Below, piece by piece: positions 1 to 11,954 of a stretch of DNA of 64,000 bases (position 1 is its first letter; the number at the start of each line of letters is the position of its first letter). Origin of the DNA: Azorinus chamasolen (taxonomy: Eukaryota; Mollusca; Bivalvia; Cardiida; Solecurtidae); the NCBI GenBank assembly GCA_963576725.1, contig OY755242.1:21821315-21885314 (forward strand), written 5' to 3'. Under the pieces are notes generated by a model, which saw only the letters and a program-made list of their open reading frames with translations, had not been told where the DNA came from and made no database searches. A program made the position numbers and the translations under genes.

Positions 1-300
1 AACTTAACAAGTAACTTGATGTATTATTGGGTAACTTAACAAGTAACTTGATGTCTCATTAGGTCTCTTAACAAGTAACTTGATGTCTCATTAGGTAACT
101 TGGTGCAATTCATTAGGTAACTTAACAAGTAACTTGATGTCTCATTGGGTAACTTAACAAGGAACTTGATGTCTCATTAGGTAACTTAAAAAGTAACTTG
201 ATGTCTCATTAGGTAACTTAAAAAGTAACTTGATGTCTCATTAGGTAACTTGGTGCAACTCATTAGGAAACTTAACAAGTAACCTGATGTCTCATTAGGA
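1..300. repeat. 32-bp tandem repeat
   Basis: About nine copies of a 32-bp unit (GGTAACTTAACAAGTAACTT then GATGTCTCATTA), with some units partly deleted. It begins before the window. Confidence 0.9.
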
Positions 301-501
301 TCCAAACTACTGGTCAACTATAGTTAACCCTTTACTTCTGTTTACAGATGACAATATTCTCGTTTCCCACATTCAAAGGTTTAACTCTACATAATGAATA
401 TTTATACAAGAATTCCTGACTCCATGATTATTCATTATCTGAATTTCTCTAATGGTTTTTTAACATAAGACTTTGTAGAAATTGTAGAATAAAATCTATA
501 T

Positions 502-833
502 TACAGCTGATCTTCGATATCTCGAACTCGGATAACTCGAACTTCTGGATAACTCGAACAAAAAGTTCAGTCCTTCCAAAACTTACAATACAGAATTGCT
601 TCATTAATGTATCTCTACAGATATCTAGAAATACACGTGACAGCTTAATACAGGTCTAAAGTAATGCTGAAAGCTCCTACAGGAGCTTTCAGCATTACTT
701 TAAGAGTTTAGACCTGTATTAAGCTGTGGCCTTGAGAAATTGTTCAGATCAGAAATCAGATGACTCGAACTTCTGTTATCTGGAACTAATTTGTATGGGC
801 CCTTGAAGTTCGAGTTATCGAAGTTCAACTGTA
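502..833. mobile_element. TACAG-ended MITE with hairpin core
   Basis: Ends TACAGCTGATCTTCGATA and TATCGAAGTTCAACTGTA (Tc1/mariner-like, TA duplication). The core is a long hairpin centred at 680 (AATGCTGAAAGCTCC and its inverse), nested in a second inverse pair (CAGCTTAATACAGGTCTAAA). Confidence 0.7.
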
Positions 834-841
834 TTTCATAA

Positions 842-1775
842 GCAGACAAAGCAGACTCTAATCAGATGGCAGACAAATGGAGACCCTGAGCACCTCCACA
901 TCTTATCAGGATCAACAAGAGCTGTCACAGTCACGTGACAAATGCCCCCAAAAATTGTACCCTGTGACCTTGACCTTTGACCCATGGACCAGGGAGTTGA
1001 AAGCGACACATCATCTTTGTCTGTGAACATTTGTGTCAAATCATATTGAAATCCATTGATATATAAAGAAGTTACAGACTGGACACGAAATTTGTGACAG
1101 TAATTGTACCCTGTGACCTTGACCTTTGACCCATGGACCTAGGAGTTGAAAGCGACACATCATCTTTGTGTGGTGAACATTTGTGCCAAGTTATATTGAA
1201 ATCCATTGATAGATAAAGAAGTTACAGACCGGACATGAAATTTGTTACAAATTTATTTTAACTTGTGACCTTGACCTTTGACCCATGGACCTGGGAGTTG
1301 AGCACGACACATCGTCTTTGTGTGGTGAACATTTGTGCCAAGTTGTATTGAAATCCATTGATAGATAAAGAAGTTACAGGCTGGACACGAAATTTGTTAA
1401 AAGTAATTGTACCCTGTGACCTTGACCTTTGACCCATGGACCTAGGAGTTGAAAGCAACACATGGTCTTTGTGTGGTGAACATTTGTGCCAAGTTATATT
1501 GAAATCCATTGATAGATAAAGAAGGTACAGACCGGACACGAAATTTGTTACAAGTTATTTTACCCTGTGACCTTGACCTTTGACCCATGGACCTTGGAGT
1601 TGAACGCGACACATCCTCTTTGTGTGGTGAACATTTGTGCCAGGTTATATTGAAATCTATTCACAGATAAAGAAGTTATAGAAGGGACACGAAATTTGCG
1701 ACGGGCGGACTGCGTGACGGATGGAAGGACGGACAATGCGATTACTTTACGCCCGCCATTGGGGGCATAAAAATG
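842..1775. repeat. 150-bp tandem mollusc repeat (five units)
   Basis: Units start with GTGACCTTGACCTTTGACCC at about 964, 1113, 1265, 1415 and 1566 (period near 150). The block closes with GGACGGAC-rich sequence and CGCCCGCCATTGGGGGC then ATAAAAATG. Apparent minus-strand ORFs come from the repeat. Confidence 0.85.
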
Positions 1776-1790
1776 TTTGACACACATATG

Positions 1791-2424
1791 GTGCTTTTGG
1801 AAAGAAATAACAAATATTTTGCTTTGTGAATTGTTGTATCCGAGTGTTTTTTTTGAAAAACAGAACCACGCTTCAACAAGTCGTATTAGATAATATACCC
1901 TATCACCTGATCATGTGATAACCAATTCTAGGCATGCTTATACTTGTGCTAGAAATGCCAGCTATTACCCTACTAAGAGGCCGGACTTGCATCCGGGTGG
2001 GGTAATGTCCTAGAACCTTTGCAAACAGCTTGCACCCAAATAAGACGAAAAGCAACTCAGGGTCTATCTAAGCCATTTGACTCGGTCAATAGTTTTTCTA
2101 AAGCTGGAACTTTTTTTTCTGTTTTATGCAACGCTTTGAAGAATTGGGACAAACAGTGGTAACAAAATTCTTGGTGCAATAGTCATTTTTCAGCTATAGA
2201 TAAGGAATGAATTTAGGAACTCTTGCGAAAATATTTTTTTGATTTTTCTGCCGGTCCGCCAAACCATATCTCGCCACTATTCATTAGAATCATCTCTCCA
2301 AGATGATTCCAGAGTAGGGGCAAGACAGGGGTTGGAGAAATATTATTATAAGAGATTGGGATACATAAATATGCGTTCTCTCTACGGTCCTGTGACACCT
2401 TCAGGGTTGCAGAAATAAATTAGC
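1791..2424. other. no gene seen
   Basis: AT-rich sequence with one degenerate palindromic MITE remnant near 2255-2344 (AGAATCATCTCTCCAAGATG). No splice-supported coding segment. Confidence 0.5.
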
Positions 2425-2645
2425 TATAACCCTTTCCCTGTTGAATATTCAAGTAACAAATAAATAATACCATGAATATAATTATATTAGTTGAATTTTT
2501 TTAACATACATTCACAGGAATTTTTGATATTGATATTAGCAAACAGAGCAGACCCAGATGAACTGGCTCCTACAGGAGCCATTTGATCTGGGTCTAATCT
2601 GTTTGCAAAGGCATGAAAAGTCATTTATATGTGGGAAAGGGTTAA
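2425..2645. mobile_element. TTAA-ended MITE, family B
   Basis: ATAACCCTTTCCC to GGGAAAGGGTTAA, with the family core GCAAACAGAGCAGACCCAGA, a CTCCTACAGGAG hairpin loop and the inverse. Confidence 0.75.
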
Positions 2646-3854
2646 AGGTTAGAATGAATAGAGCTTACAAACACTTATACAAACTTTGAGCATTTTATTT
2701 CGCCTGGGAGAATGACACAAAATTAATGGAACAATTTCATATAAATAAACAAAATAAAATCTTTGCTGCTGGCGTGCAAAGAGTTCAGGAGAGATTTCTG
2801 GAAAACGAGCATTTTAAAACAAGAATTGCAATTTAACTAGTGCTATTGTAAAAACATTACTCCAGATTGCCCATACTGTATGTAATTCAGCTAACAAAAT
2901 CAACAGCAGATGCTAATGGGTAAATGCTCACCTGTCTGTGAAATATTCGATTCGATAGATTTCTTAAAGGCACACAACAATAGTCAGTATGATTGAATAG
3001 TCTCGTCAGATTGAGGCACTTATAATTGTGTGTAAACATTGAGGTGTGATAAAAGCTGAAGAAAGCTGCAACATTATGATCTGAATTACTACACATCTCA
3101 ACTTCTTTGATCTAATTCATGATGTATAACTTTAACCCTTTACTTACATGTAAAGTGTATGAAAGTTTTTCATCCAAATTTCTAACTGGGTAAACTACTG
3201 TTAACATTTGACAGTAATTTACTATACATTAAAATTTGTCATCAGAGTCATATACATGTATTGTTAAACCTTGCTAATCCAAACACTCCATAAATATCAT
3301 CAGTCTATAAGACTGGAAGAAATAAATTCTGAAGGGAGGTGATCCCCCGAGAGCAAAAATTGCAACACAAAAAGGGAAAATTGCAGACTCGATTTATTGA
3401 GTCTGTTCATGAACAGTAATTGAAAGTGCAACACTGCTCATGCCCCCTAGCACCGGCTTAAGCAGTATTCAATTTTCAGAACAAGAAGTACTGAAATTCA
3501 TGATCTCGAAGGATCGAAGTTGAATGCAGGGTGAAAGTCATGCATAAACTTCCTCTGGGGGCAGTCCACATGATTTTCACCAAGCACAAAGCAGCCACAT
3601 GCCTACACTGTTTAAAGTTTTAAATTGTTCTTCACTAAACATTGGACAGGTTTAAGTGTAGTGAAAATAACAATACCCTCACCAACTATTACAACTTTTT
3701 ATCCGCTAAGAAATTTCAATAGGGATTTTAATAGACAATTCTAAAAAAATTACTTTTGTTCAGTATTTTTCAATCAACTCATTCAAATGTTCAGAACGGC
3801 TCTGATGAAGTCTTGTGTGACACAGCATCTAATCTCAGTCTGGATCAAAACTGT
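2646..3854. other. no gene seen
   Basis: AT-rich. Contains a degenerate hairpin (3515-3610, TGCAGGGTGAAAGTCATGC) and a family E remnant near 3770-3855. An open minus-strand stretch at 2931-3065 ends in a donor-like CAG/GTGAGC but has no recognisable product. Confidence 0.45.
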
Positions 3855-4085
3855 TTAACCCTTTCCTCCATAAATACACCTTTCTACGCCTCTGTAAAAG
3901 TCACCTGTTGAAACCATTGTGATGAATACAGCATTTGCTTCTATTAGGAGCAAATGCTCTATTTGTCACAATGGTTTCAAACTACAAAATTCTAAAAAAA
4001 TTCCTTTTCTCTAGTTAATGCTCCTTTTCGGTAGATTTATTCAAAGTGGTTGGATCTAAAAATAGCCTATGGAGGAATTGGTTAA
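3855..4085 (+). mobile_element. TTAA-ended MITE, family A (piggyBac-like)
   Basis: TTAACCCTTTCCTCC to GGAGGAATTGGTTAA. The core palindrome AGCAAATGCTCTATTTGT and its inverse is flanked by CCATTGTGAT. TTAA ends next to CCC fit piggyBac-type target use. Confidence 0.8.
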
Positions 4086-5290
4086 AAAGTTCAACATAAA
4101 TTTACCTCTATTAGTTTTACAGAAAAGGTTCACTAATACAACCACTCAAAAGAGGTATAATTCTCGATTTTTAAAACAGGTGGTACCTTCATGCAGGAAA
4201 AAAGTATTACAGAAAGCTCCTATAGCTTTTGCAGATTCTTATGTTAATAAATTCTGTGGATGCATGAGCAAGACTTTACTGTATGATAAAAATTGAAACC
4301 CTGACATACAATAAGCTGATCAAGATCTATCCTGGTCGCAATTCAAATTTCTTTCAATTAGAGTTAGTCTAAAAGAGTATTACTTGGATAGCTCTGATCT
4401 AATATTTCAACCACTAAGGGCCTTTTTCAAAGATTACCATTCAAAATACACATCACATTTTTGTTACATGCATTCAGCCATAAAATCAAAGCGAACAACG
4501 TTGATCCAGCATCATGGTGACATTGGGTTGTAAATTTAAAATGTCATGACGTCATCAAATGATGTCAACAAATTAACTCCCTTTTTGGAATATTTTCTTC
4601 ATTGTAAAACTTAAAAGAGTATTGTTATTAAAATACCAAATGCCCAACATTGACAATTCAGCTTTAAAATGGCATAAAACATTTTGTGTAAATTCATAAT
4701 TATATATAAATATATGACCAGTGTCTTATAGAGGCAGACCAAGATCCTTATCAAGAACTGAGGTAAATGCATAAACCGCGACAAGAGTATGTACAAACAT
4801 AAGGTTGCCGAAACATACGTATAGATAAACACGATGTGTTTGAGAAACACTATGGCCTAGATATGGTCTTTGACCTTGATGTATAACCATGACCTTCATA
4901 AGTCACCCCTAAAAATGGTCACTTCCATTAGTTGCATATGCATGCCAACTCTGGTGTATGTATGTGCAATGACGACAAAATTATCGCCAACTTTAAAGTT
5001 AGGGAAAAACCAACCAACAGACGGAGCAAAAACAATATAGCCCCCCAAAACCGGGCATAAAAACAACAATTATCCCGTTACCTGATAAATATGCAAGAAC
5101 TTCTGACATCAAGAATATTCATCACAATTTTTTATAATAGCATTATTAGCATATGACACAATAATTGTTTGGCCATGGCAGAAGCTGTAGAATCATATCA
5201 GTATCATTCTCTAAATGCAAAGGTATCAAAATGTGTCTCTATAAAATAAAGTTCACATTCCTCAGATTGGTTAGGCTTAATAAGTATATT
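4086..5290. other. no gene seen; one mollusc tgaccttga repeat
   Basis: 4855-5065 is a diverged repeat with CTTTGACCTTGATGTATGAC and a GGGCATAAAA end, the same family as 21000-21560. The rest is unremarkable AT-rich DNA; the open stretch at 4069-4296 overlaps a MITE end. Confidence 0.5.
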
Positions 5291-5625
5291 CAGGGTTCCC
5301 ACAAAACAGAAAAAATTAAATTCCCTGACTTTTCCCTGACCGAATTTCAATTTTCCCTGACCCCATGTTAAAAGAAGTTTAATTGGTAATCTATGAGCAT
5401 GATCAATAAATGTTGGCCTCCATCCTCCCTATCAGCCAATGCTTACCACCTCTCTCTTTATGACAACTATATGTTTTGATCATTTTGAATAAAGAAAATA
5501 TTATTATAAATGTTTTTGACTGTTTTCATTTTTAATTGCTCAAAATTGAATGTAACATGCATGATGCCAAACATGTCCTAATATGCACCCTAAGTATAAA
5601 GTCTCTTGAATCTTTTCTACCTCTC

Positions 5626-5875
5626 TTAACCCTTTCCTCCATGAATGTTTATTAGAGACTCCCATCTACTATGAATATATAATTAAGTAAAAATTATTTT
5701 TAAGTAAAGTTAAGAAATATGTTGGCAGTAGACTAAAGTAAAAACTCAGATTTATGATATTTTTCTAAGCAAACAGAGTAGACCCTGATCAGGCAGCTCC
5801 TACAGGAGCTGCCTTATATGGGTCTATTCTGTTTGCAAATGTGATAAAATGTGTATCTATGGTGGAAAGGGCTAA
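5626..5875. mobile_element. TTAA-ended MITE, family B
   Basis: TTAACCCTTTCCTCC start and a GGAAAGGGCTAA end, with core GCAAACAGAGTAGACCCTGA and CTCCTACAGGAGC. Inside the hAT-like element. Confidence 0.7.
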
Positions 5876-6220
5876 TCTTTCAGTTTTTCTGTGTAAGCTG
5901 AATTTTAAAATAGTACATAGTTACAGTGTGTAAGACACTGATATAGCATGCTATTAAATGGGGTCAAAATTGGCCCCGCCCCAGGGCCGGCTAGTTTTCT
6001 ATATAGAAACACATAGTGAAAACTTTGAAAATCTTCTCCTCTTATTTTCTGGTGACCGATATCAGGGCCTTTCATGCCCTCTTGTTTTGCAATTTAATCA
6101 AAATTTTTGCATCACTTGGGATGATTTTCCCAAATTGGGAAAAATAGGTCCTTTTAACGGGTCTCTGTAGACACCAGAAAAGGGTCTGCATTTTCACTGT
6201 TTTCATAATAGCAGGCCAAA

Positions 6221-6587
6221 TATTGCTGCCCTTACAAGTGAAGACAGTACAGTAGAATGTCCAATATCTAGCCCTGCTGCCCTGCCTGTCCTAACAAGTG
6301 AAGACACTACAGTAGAATGTCTAATATCTAGAATTGCTGCCCTGCCTGTCCTAACAAGTGAAGACACTACAGTAGAATGTCTAATATCTAGCACTGATGC
6401 CCTGCCTGTCCTAACAAGTGGAGACACTACAGTAGAATGTCTAATATCTAGCATTGCTGCCCTGCCTGTCCTAACAAGTGAAGACACTACAGAAGAATGT
6501 CTAATATCTAGCACTGCTGCCCTGCCTGTCCTAACAAGTGAAGACACTACAGTAGAATGTCTAATATCTAGCATTGCTGCCATATTC
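6221..6587 (-). repeat. 60-bp minisatellite (six units) with open minus-strand frame
   Basis: Six copies of a 60-bp unit (core AACAAGTGAAGACACTACAG) with few differences. As 60 is divisible by three and the unit lacks stops, the minus strand stays open for 126 codons as repeats of LVRTGRAAMLDIRHSTVVSS. No codon-level evidence of selection or host gene context was found. Confidence 0.85.
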
Positions 6588-6991
6588 TAGCACTGCTGTC
6601 AAAACGGATGCTGGAGTCTAGCAGAGGTGCCAGAATTCTCCATTGATTTTGTTTTAACAGACTTCATGACATATATACTTTAAAATTTTGATGTGAAATA
6701 TACAAAGCTAATCAAAGATGTATAAAGATGCTTGATTTAGTCAAAATTGAAGAAACTGCCTTAGCCTTTTATTTTCATTCTTTCTCCTTTTCGACATATT
6801 TCCCCAGCCCTCATCCTTTGGTTCCAAATTTCCCTGACTTTTCCCAAATTTCAAATTTCCCTGACCAATTAAAAAAATCCCTGACTTTTCCCTGACCTTG
6901 AAAAAAAATCCTTTTCCCCTGACTTTTCCCTGTCCGTGGGAACCCTAATATTATCCAAGACTCAACATCAGACATTTATTGCCATATATTT

Positions 6992-7092
6992 TATTTCTCT
7001 GCCATATTATATATCTTGTTGATACTAATTAGAATTGCCTCCAAGAGGATTTCATAATGATTACAAACAACATAAGAATTGGCAGAGAAATA
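6992..7092. mobile_element. short palindromic MITE, family F
   Basis: TATTTCTCTGCCA and GGCAGAGAAATA ends around a partly palindromic core (AATTGCCTCCAAGAGG). Other family F copies: 9866-9963, 25485-25592, 27999-28056, 58683-58780. Confidence 0.6.
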
Positions 7093-7179
7093 TAAAAACA
7101 TCACCATTCTCTAAATATGCTTCTAAGCTGAATCTCCGTATGCCCATAACATATTAAGAAAGAGGAAAAAATTAATCTT

Positions 7180-7372
7180 ATTAACACTTACTTATTTTCA
7201 AATGGATAATTCCAAAATTCAAACAGGTCAAGCTTATGGTGAATAGTTAGGGATTTTTGTAAAGAAAAGTGCAACATGACAAACAGTGCAGACCCTGATG
7301 AGAGGGCTCTATCTGGGTCTACACTGTTTACAAAAGACATTAGTGGATTGTGTCCCACACTGTAAGGGTTAT
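7180..7372. mobile_element. TTAA-ended MITE, family C
   Basis: Inverse orientation of the copy at 28316-28532 (GGTCAAGCTTATGGTGA, AAACAGTGCAGACCCTGATG). Ends TTAACACTTAC and GTAAGGGTTA. Confidence 0.65.
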
Positions 7373-7727
7373 TACTTGAAAGAGATTTGCAAAGAAGATG
7401 AGACGTCTCCTGTAGGAGCTGTCTGATCAGAGTCTGCTGTTTGTTTATGGTGCAATATAGATACAAGTCTACAGTTTCTGTCATGGCCAAAAATCCATTT
7501 GGAACGATGTGATTTTGATTTTTGAATATTCATATAACCCTTTCCTGCAAGAATACACCTTTCTACGCCTTTGCAAACAGTGTAGACCCCGATCAGATGG
7601 TTCCTCCAGATCCAGATCAGGGTCTGTTGTTAATTTATGATATACTATAGATATGATTTTACAGTTTCTGCCATTGCCAGATCCTGTGTTAATCTTCTAT
7701 TATAAGAATTAATATAATTAACCCTTT

Positions 7728-7965
7728 CCCTCATATACACATGTTTTCATGCAATTGCAAACAGAGTAGACACAGATCAGACAGCTCCTACAGGAGCCAT
7801 CTGATCAGGGTCTGCTCTGTTTGCTAGTGGGATTTGAAAGATGTTTCATTACTTTCTAAAATGTGTACAATATTCCACCTTACATATTTCATTTTACTAT
7901 TTTGTCCATGAATAGTCAGTAGGTATTGAAATATGGACTAAATATAGAACAGGGAAAGGGGTTAA
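7728..7965. mobile_element. TTAA-ended MITE, family B
   Basis: TTAACCCTTTCCCTCATATA to GGGAAAGGGGTTAA, with core hairpin GCAAACAGAGTAGAC and CTCCTACAGGAG. A degenerate relative precedes it at 7536-7727. Confidence 0.8.
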
Positions 7966-8355
7966 TATTCATGATGTCATTACTTCTCACATGAATATTC
8001 ATGGAGGAAAGAGTTAATTACTATTCATGATGTCATTATTTATTACGTGAATATTTCATCAGGTAAAAGATTATGTGAATGTTAAGTCTTCAATATGTGA
8101 TAAAAAGTCACAACAGTTAAAAATGATTGACCTAAAAATCTAATAAAACATACAATGTGCAAAAATGATAAAAAATTAATTGGCCATATGGTGACGAAAG
8201 TTTGAACTTTCAGAGATACTTTTAGCTAACTGGATGTGCATCGTGCAAACAATTGCAAAATGAGCAAAAAGTGTTTAAGATGTCCAACACACAAATCAAT
8301 GAATGAAAATAGTGAACAAATGACTAGTGACATGCACAAAACACTGTTTTCTATC

Positions 8356-8618
8356 TTAACCCTTTCCCTCATATAAACATGTTTTCACACATTTGCAAAC
8401 AGAGTAGACCCAGATCAGATGGCTCATACTGGAGCTGTTTGATAAGGGTCTGCTCAGTTTGCTAATGGAACTTTAAAGATGTTATGTTTTTTACTTTAAT
8501 ACTAAAATAGCAACAATGTTCCACCTTCCACATTTCATTATAACCATTTTGTTCATGAATATTCAGTTGGTATTGAAATTGGGAATAAACATAGAACAGA
8601 GATCCCGGAAAGGGTTAA
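8356..8618. mobile_element. TTAA-ended MITE, family B
   Basis: TTAACCCTTTCCCTCATATA to GGAAAGGGTTAA. Contains GCAAACAGAGTAGACCCAGA, the ATTTTGTTCATGAATATTCA block and the family 3' arm. Confidence 0.8.
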
Positions 8619-9054
8619 CCCTTTTCTCCAGTAATATGCCTTTTAACCCATTCCCTCATATTGACAAATTTTGACGACTCTGTAAAAGTCACTTTGTGAA
8701 ACCATTGTGATAAATAGAGCATTTGCTCCTATGAGCAAATGCTCTATTTATCACAATGGTTTCAAACTATAAAATTCTAATTTTTTCTTTTCTCTAATTA
8801 ATGCACCTTTTTGGTAGATTTATTCAAAGAGGCTGTATCTAAAAATAGTCTATGAGGTAATGGGTTAATAACTTTGCAAACAGAGTAGACCCAGGTCAAA
8901 TGTCTCGGACAGGAGCTGTCTGATCAGGGTCTGCTCTGTTCGCTTATGAAATACTACAGATCTAATTCAACAGTTTCTATCATGGCTGTGGTCATATTCA
9001 GCTAATTAATATTCATGATGTTGTTTCTTACATAAATATTCATGAAGTAAAGGG
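8615..9054. mobile_element. family D MITE split by a family A MITE
   Basis: TTAACCCTTTTCTCC and AGTAAAGGGTTA are the host ends. 8643-8868 is a complete family A copy (TTAACCCATTCCCTCATA to TAATGGGTTAA). The host core ACTTTGCAAACAGAGTAGAC resumes right after it. Confidence 0.75.
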
Positions 9055-9336
9055 TTACGTCACAAGTGGAAATGACTAAAATCTAAAAACCCCAATATGA
9101 TAAGAATGTATGAAATGTGTAAAACTGATGAACTGAAATGTCGTCTTGGGGATGAAATTATTCAACCTAATTCTTTTTTCTTTTTTTTAACACACTTTTC
9201 TTTTTAGTGTTTGTGAGATATACAGGTTTATCACAGATGTTTGTGTCAAGACAGACTAATATCTATCCTATCACAATATTGTTTGGTTCAGTTAGCTGCA
9301 GACAATGAAATCAGTTCAAGGGGTCAACTTCAGTGG

Positions 9337-9387
9337 TCATGATAACTTCATTCTGTCCATTTCTGCGGCCAGGTCATCTCCAATGAC
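9337..9387 (-). CDS. RANGAP1: possible short terminal exon of RanGAP1
   Basis: Behind a good acceptor (pyrimidine-rich tract, then TTTACAG) the phase-0 frame expected from exon 11 reads VIGDDLAAEMDRMKLS and stops with TGA at 9339-9337. This would give a 423-residue RanGAP1 that lacks the C-terminal SUMO-acceptor domain. I see no AATAAA close downstream. It could be an alternative last exon, with the domain encoded beyond position 1, or a chance match. Confidence 0.4.
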   Translation of the reverse strand, partial: VIGDDLAAEMDRMKLS

Positions 9388-9467
9388 CTGTAAATAGAGC
9401 CAGGGAAATGCACAAATCAGCTTAAACGTTCACACACCACAGAAATGGACAGAACCAACAACCAAAA

Positions 9468-9713
9468 TTAACCCTTTACCTGATAGAGATGACTTTGAAT
9501 CCTTTACAAACAGAGTAGAGACAGATCTGACTGCTGCTACAGGAACTGTTTGATCTGGGTCTGCTCTGTTGCTTAAGAAATTGAATTGACCTGATTCTAC
9601 AGAGTCTGCTGTGCCCAAAAACCTATTGTGTTGATATACCATTATAAAATCATCTAATCAATATTGATGATGTCATCATTTCTTACATGAATATTCATTA
9701 GGTAAAAGGTTAA
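9468..9713. mobile_element. TTAA-ended MITE, family D
   Basis: TTAACCCTTTACCTGATA to TTAGGTAAAAGGTTAA, with core ACAAACAGAGTAGAGACAGA, hairpin and the ATTGATGATGTCATCATT arm. Just upstream of the candidate RanGAP1 last exon in genome coordinates. Confidence 0.8.
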
Positions 9714-9963
9714 TAGAGCAATAATGATTGAAATGTTTGTAAATCCATATCCCAATTCAGTGAGAAACAACCATGCCTGACACTATACATACACATACCA
9801 ATCCATCAGCATCACACAAAATGGGTTTCTTTGAGAAAAAGGTACGCATTCAAATACTAAAATCTTCATTTCTCCATCGAACCCTTTGTTGTAACCATTC
9901 ATTAGAATTGTCTCAAGGAGACAATTTTAAAGAGTCGTCACTGAATAGGGTTTGGTGAAGAAA

Positions 9964-11002
9964 TAAAGAAGATATTCTTGACCATGTTTAATTCATTCAT
10001 CTAATTTGGGCTTCTGCTAAGATATGCCAACAGTGTAATTATATCAAAATATCTGCCACAATGGAAACCCAGGTCTGCACTGTTTGTCAGTCATCAGAAG
10101 CTTCAGTACATTTTACTCTATCACTCTATTATACCATAATCAGACATGCTCTTATGCCATCCGTAAACATAAACATACCAATTCATTGAATCCAAGACAA
10201 ACTTTTGACCCTTGTCAGACTGGAATACAGTCCTTGATTATCGTGTTGATAAATATTGTACATAATGACTGTAAAAAGCTATCAACTTATAAAAACTGTC
10301 TAACATGTTCAAACTGTTGTGATTTAATAATTTTAATTGAAACTTCCATGCACTTGCTGTCACATTCTTTTTTGGATCTCTGTCAATGCATTTCTGGTGA
10401 CATTGGATTTCTTAACACGAGAAATGTAACTTGTGTTCCCCGGATGAATTTTTACTGTCTTTGATTTGCTTAACTTTGATTTTTTTTAGATGAAGAGGCA
10501 GAAAATAGTTGGTAATTTCATCTCATTTTTGCACTGCTAGCATGGTTCTATATTTAGTAACAACATGAGTCTATGACAATGCAAAATGGTAATCAAAATT
10601 TAGAAGCAGGTAAATAAATTGTGTATTGTCCTGTTCTTTTAACAAAATTTAAATAATTATACGTTGGCTGAACACACCACATATAGCTTTGTTGATACAG
10701 ATTGTTTCTGCTAATAAAAGCTTTCCTACTTGGCTTATTCGAGTACATAATTCATATATATTTTATTGTGAATCTAATGAAAAACGTTTGAAACACGGGT
10801 TTACCAAAGCTAAATATATCCTTTCAAGGACAAAGGAATATTCCCATTTTGAAAGGTCAAAAAAACAGAACAATACCAGTCTATAGGTGCGTGTTTAGAT
10901 ACAAAAAGGGTGCTAAGGAATTGACAATATCGAAAAGCTCATATGTATTTTCGAATGTGCCTGTCAAGCCAATGATATTAATTGTGCACCATTTAGTATA
11001 AA
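9964..11002. other. no gene seen
   Basis: A plus-strand open stretch (10084-10464) has no domain, no splice support and low-complexity composition. Read as RanGAP1 intron or 3' flank. Confidence 0.5.
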
Positions 11003-11165
11003 AAGGGCCTATGACGTAATGTCGTGGCCTAGATTAAACATTGAGCAGTGGCCTATGGCGCAAAGGCGTGGCCTTGATTAAACGCAGAGCAATGGCCTAT
11101 AAAGGCGTGGCCTAGAATAAATACCAAGCAGGGGCCTATGTAACAAAGGTATGGCCTAGATTATA
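11003..11165. repeat. short tandem repeat (about 55 bp, four units)
   Basis: Repeats of GGCCTATG-x-CGTGGCCTAGATTA with variable spacing. A fragment of the same sequence recurs at 11490-11600. Confidence 0.7.
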
Positions 11166-11204
11166 TATTTTTGTTTGCCACAATAAATTTCTTTGTTATA
11201 CATT

Positions 11205-11806
11205 TTAACCCTTTCCCCCATAAATACCCTTTTCTACGCCTCTGTAAAAATCATCTGTTGAAATTGACGACTCTGTAAAAGTCAATTTGTGAAACCATTG
11301 TGATAAATAGAGCATTTGCTCCTATAGGAACAAATGCTCTATTTATCACAATGGTTTCAAACTACAAAATTCTATTTTTTTTTCTTTTCTCTAGTTAATG
11401 CACCTTTTTGGTAGATTTATTCAAAGAGGCTGTATCTAAAAATAGTCTATGAGGTAATGGGTTAATAACTTTGCAAACAGAGTAGACAAAAAGTGTGCTA
11501 AGGAATTGACAATATTGAAAAGCTCATATGTATTTTCGAATGTGCCTGTCAAGCCAATGATATTAGCAGGGCCTATGTCACAAAGGCATGGCCTAGATTA
11601 TATATTTTCTACGCCTCTGTAAAATTCATCTGTTGAAATCATTATGATAGAGCATTTGCTCTTATATGAGCAAATGCTCTATTTATCACAATTGTTTCAA
11701 ACTACAAATTCTAAAAATAAAATCCTTTTCTCTAGTAAATGCTCCTTTTCGGTAGATTCATTCAAAGAGGTTGGGTCTAAAAATAGCCTATGGATGAATG
11801 GGTTAA
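11205..11806. mobile_element. two family A MITEs with an internal duplication
   Basis: 11205-11465 is a full family A copy whose left arm is duplicated (CTCTGTAAAAxTCA twice). After a duplicated stretch also found at 10905-10985, a second, 5'-truncated copy runs from about 11605 to 11806 (ends GAATGGGTTAA). Confidence 0.7.
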
Positions 11807-11954
11807 AGCAATAAATGAATTAATGAATATTCATAATGAGTGAAGCCTCATATGAATGCTCAACTATTAAAGAATTAATATTCACCGTCACCATGAAAAC
11901 AAAACACCTCTATACTACATAAGCCCACCAAATGTCCCATTTTTGCACACTTAC

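Larger units (their letters stand above)
5291..6946. mobile_element. hAT-like element with TCCCTGACTTTTCCCTGAC sub-terminal repeats
   Basis: CAGGGTTCCCAC at 5291 and GTGGGAACCCT at 6946 are inverted, and both ends are followed by ccctgacttttccctgac blocks. I could not find a convincing target duplication. It contains a TTAA-ended MITE (5626-5875) and a 60-bp tandem array (6221-6587). No transposase seen. Confidence 0.5.

Noticed and set aside
1..300. CRISPR-like direct repeats
   Set aside because: Head-to-tail 32-bp satellite with no unique spacers, in an intron-containing eukaryotic genome.
2931..3065. Minus-strand exon with a CAG/GTGAGC donor as part of RanGAP1
   Set aside because: The open frame (FYHTSMFTHNYKCLNLTRLF) shows no similarity to the RanGAP1 C-terminal domain and its phase cannot be verified.
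10084..10464. 126-codon plus-strand frame as a gene
   Set aside because: No domain, no splice or promoter support, AT-rich composition and antisense to a RanGAP1 intron or flank.
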